From JBJYIN01 sp046237015 (lineage in GTDB: Bacteria > Pseudomonadota > Gammaproteobacteria > Enterobacterales > Enterobacteriaceae): DNA of 64,000 nucleotides. The translations under genes were made by a program, and so were the position numbers. Location of the stretch: positions 1 through 64,000 of the forward strand of contig NZ_JBJYIN010000014.1 of NCBI RefSeq assembly GCF_046237015.1, written 5' to 3'. This document shows, piece after piece, positions 63,714 to 64,000 of the stretch (its first letter is position 1; each line of letters begins with the position of its first letter). The notes under the pieces were generated by a model. The model ran no database searches. It was not told where the DNA came from and was given only the letters and a program-made list of their open reading frames with translations.

Positions 63714-64000
63714 ATGAAACGGATGTTTAAGTCGTTATTTGTGGTCGTGTTGGTCTGTTTTTCCGCGTTATCCAGTGCGGCGGAGAAACTGCCTAACATT
63801 ATGATTCTGGCAACGGGGGGCACTATTGCCGGTTCGGCTGCGGCGAATACGCAAACCACAGGATACAAAGCCGGTGCGCTAGGTGTCGATACGCTGATCA
63901 ATGCAGTGCCTGAGTTGAAAACGCTGGCGAATATTAAAGGCGAGCAGGTTTCCAATATCGGCAGTGAAAATATGACCAGCGATGTGTTACTGAAGCTAAG
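63714..64000 (+). CDS. ansB: L-asparaginase II (periplasmic), N-terminal part
   Basis: The first 95 codons of a type II asparaginase, which hydrolyses asparagine to aspartate and ammonia in the periplasm. A signal peptide (MKRMFKSLFVVVLVCFSALS, cleaved near SSA/AEKLPN) is followed by MILATGGTIAGSAA, holding the nucleophile Thr. The gene runs off the right edge of the window. A second in-frame ATG at codon 4 is an alternative start. Confidence 0.93.
   Translation, partial: MKRMFKSLFVVVLVCFSALSSAAEKLPNIMILATGGTIAGSAAANTQTTGYKAGALGVDTLINAVPELKTLANIKGEQVSNIGSENMTSDVLLKL

Overview
The window is enterobacterial chromosome of moderate GC, most probably from Pectobacterium or a close relative in the Pectobacteriaceae. 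This rests on gene orders shared with E. coli and Salmonella (pssA-patZ-tapT-trxC-yfiF; emrB-emrA-mprA-ygaH-ygaZ-ygaY-proXWV; pgtP/pgtCBA), on divergent uxuA/uxuB beside uxuR, and on scattered ERIC-like palindromic repeats. There are no rRNA, tRNA or CRISPR loci.

Layout. 0.4-7.4 kb: housekeeping genes for phosphatidylserine synthesis, protein acetylation, RNA modification and thioredoxin 2. 7.5-17.3 kb: the mprA-emrA-emrB efflux operon, a branched-chain amino acid exporter pair, an MFS carrier and the osmotic glycine betaine operon proVWX, whose promoter is recognisable. 18.0-27.7 kb: a long amide-utilisation operon with a five-gene ABC importer, a formamidase/acetamidase, AmiC-like sensor, AmiR-like ANTAR antiterminator and a tandem nitrilase-fold protein. 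Its leader has a strong promoter, two hairpins and an intrinsic terminator, the layout expected for AmiR-type antitermination. 27.9-33.5 kb: omega-amidase and methionine aminotransferase as an overlapping pair, then yajD and mutS.

33.5-36.2 kb is accessory DNA. Two 177-bp direct repeats bracket an integrase remnant and an AbiE toxin-antitoxin pair. The toxin gene is split by a 125-bp ERIC-like insertion whose exact removal restores the frame. 36.2-45.6 kb: a VirK/YbjX-like gene, the phosphoglycerate uptake and sensing locus pgtP/pgtCBA, yjdM and mltB. 45.8-50.5 kb: a TauE-family permease, a LysR regulator and a siaABCD-type signalling operon ending in a diguanylate cyclase. Its phosphatase carries a CBS-like N-terminal region instead of a membrane sensor.

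50.5-61.4 kb: a lipoprotein hydrolase, the hexuronate genes uxuR, uxuB and uxuA, and a sugar-acid operon (IclR regulator, aldolase, GntP permease, IlvD/Edd dehydratase). The dehydratase has an in-frame amber codon near its N-terminus. 61.9-64.0 kb: the ABC exporter yojI and the start of the periplasmic asparaginase gene ansB, cut by the window edge.

Most genes are familiar. The items most worth a second look are the leader-controlled amide operon with its half-dead nitrilase, the ERIC-interrupted AbiE toxin between direct repeats, the amber codon in the dehydratase, and the soluble-phosphatase sia operon. All readings are by eye from sequence; family names come from recall of related proteins, not from a search.
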